Source: Anaeromonas gelatinilytica (lineage in GTDB: Bacteria > Bacillota > Clostridia > Tissierellales > SIT17). From it: 53,888 nt of DNA. The position numbers and the translations under genes were made by a program. The stretch covers positions 1 to 53,888 of the forward strand of contig NZ_WSFU01000108.1 in the NCBI RefSeq assembly GCF_016820635.1, given 5' to 3'. The notes below the pieces were generated by a model. It did no database searches and was not told the DNA's origin. It worked only from the letters and a program-made list of their open reading frames with translations. Within the stretch, counting starts at the first letter, position 1. The number at the start of each line of letters is the position of its first letter. Of the stretch, positions 53,146 to 53,888 are shown piece after piece.

Positions 53146-53619
53146 TTATATAAACATCCATAATCCAACAGTACTTAATGTATACATAATAATACCAGCC
53201 GTTATGACTCCTGCAACTATAGTTGGAAAGGCAAATTTAAATCTTAGATTAAATAAACTAGCAGCTAAACACCCAGTATACGCCCCTGTTGTAGGTAATG
53301 GTATTGCCACTAATAAATAAAGTCCTAATATAGTATATTTTTTCATTTTTCTACTTCTTCTTAATGTTCTATCTTCTAACCATTCAATTTTTCTATCAAA
53401 AAAATCATATTTTCTTAAAAATTTAAATACAGGTCTGAGTAAAAGTAATAAAAAAGGCACAGGCAACATATTTCCGATAATTCCTAATATAGTGCTTTGC
53501 AATGGTGAAAACCCTAATGTTACCCCTAAAGGTATAGCCCCCCTTAATTCGAATATAGGAGTAGCGCCTAAAATTATTACTGCTAATTCCTTTTTTAACA
53601 CCTCAATCAATTCCATCAT
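53146..53619 (-). CDS. Small multidrug-export-family membrane protein (PF06695)
   Basis: Membrane protein of about 157 residues with four or five hydrophobic segments. The pattern TPIFELRGAIPLGVTLGFSP near the start, then LLLLLRPVFKFLRKYDFFDR and LYLLVAIPLPTTGAYTGCLA, matches the small multidrug export (DedA-like) family. The name is historical and export activity is little tested. The start is unsure: ATGs at 53619 and 53616 both fit the family, with AGGGGG 13 bases upstream; the longer ORF has no better site. Confidence 0.82.
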   Translation of the reverse strand: MMELIEVLKKELAVIILGATPIFELRGAIPLGVTLGFSPLQSTILGIIGNMLPVPFLLLLLRPVFKFLRKYDFFDRKIEWLEDRTLRRSRKMKKYTILGLYLLVAIPLPTTGAYTGCLAASLFNLRFKFAFPTIVAGVITAGIIMYTLSTVGLWMFI

Positions 53620-53825
53620 AGCTAAATTACTTCCCCCTATTAATATTAGTCCCATATAATTATACACTAAGAAATTAAACAATAAAACAATATTATAGAA
53701 ATTTTAAGAATTTCTTAAGAAAACAAAGATATCAAGATATATCTAAAGCTAATCAAAAATAATACGATTATATAAGACTTTTCAAACCAATTTAATTTTT
53801 GTATACTGAATTAGCAACACGTTTA

Positions 53826-53888
53826 CGGGGTGTGGCGCAGTTTGGTAGCGCATCTGGTTTGGGACCAGAGGGCCGCGGGTTCAAATCC
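53826..53888 (+). tRNA. tRNA-Pro (anticodon UGG), 3' end outside the window
   Basis: Acceptor 5' arm CGGGGTG, D-arm GCGC...GCGC, anticodon stem TCTGG/CCAGA around the loop TTTGGGA with anticodon TGG, then GCGGG and TTCAAAT of the T arm. The window ends inside the T arm, so about 14 bases are missing. The gap 53683-53825 before it shows no gene. Confidence 0.92.

Overview
The window is AT-rich DNA from a motile, low-GC Gram-positive bacterium, most likely an anaerobe of the class Clostridia (Tissierellales or a relative). The basis is strong AGGAGG ribosome sites, AGA-dominated arginine codons, long-form HPF, a SAM-I riboswitch before metK, the CsrA/FliW/FlgM flagellar circuit, and small Firmicutes families (DUF5317, DUF6470, DUF1659, DUF2922, YvrJ). 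The genus cannot be fixed from this sequence. Almost every gene lies on the minus strand. The exceptions are an FMN-binding lipoprotein gene and a tRNA-Pro cut by the window end.

Layout, low to high coordinates: (1) a decayed PH-domain gene; (2) a zinc-type ABC importer (znuA-znuC-znuB order) behind a promoter and a palindromic operator; (3) tex; (4) about 13 kb of amino-sugar and sugar genes. A GntR regulator, AgaS, a mannose-family PTS (IIB, IIC, IID, IIA) and NagA look like GalNAc uptake and breakdown. A DeoR regulator, LacA, LacB and a galactitol-family PTS (IIA, IIB, IIC) look like galactose or galactitol uptake. The two routes meet at tagatose-6-phosphate and share one kinase (LacC-like), one aldolase (GatY-like) and a HAD phosphatase at the end. 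(5) A chemoreceptor, prfB with its programmed +1 frameshift, secA, a DUF5317 membrane protein and hpf. (6) A gene-free stretch with a dense cluster of DnaA boxes. (7) Two YfcC-family transporters with an M20 peptidase, an acetyltransferase and an ArsR regulator. (8) A late flagellar cluster from a FliT-like chaperone to yvyF, followed upstream by comF, recD2 and an unrecognised gene. (9) A small sigma-factor cassette (sigma, DUF1659, DUF2922, YvrJ), a small membrane-anchored unknown, metK with its riboswitch, and a small multidrug-export-family protein.

Regulation can be read directly in several places: sigma-D promoters before flagellin, fliD and flgM; helically phased TGTT repeats before the DeoR gene; a shared motif before both YfcC-type operons; and several perfect palindromes acting as terminators. 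The points most worth a second look are the DnaA-box cluster away from any visible dnaA, the composite tagatose locus with signs that the galactose block was inserted into a GalNAc operon, a FlgK carrying a von Willebrand A-like insert, a FliD with three tandem inserted repeats, the sigma/DUF1659/DUF2922/YvrJ cassette with an internal terminator, and a structured intergenic element downstream of hpf. All calls are by reading; no database search was run.
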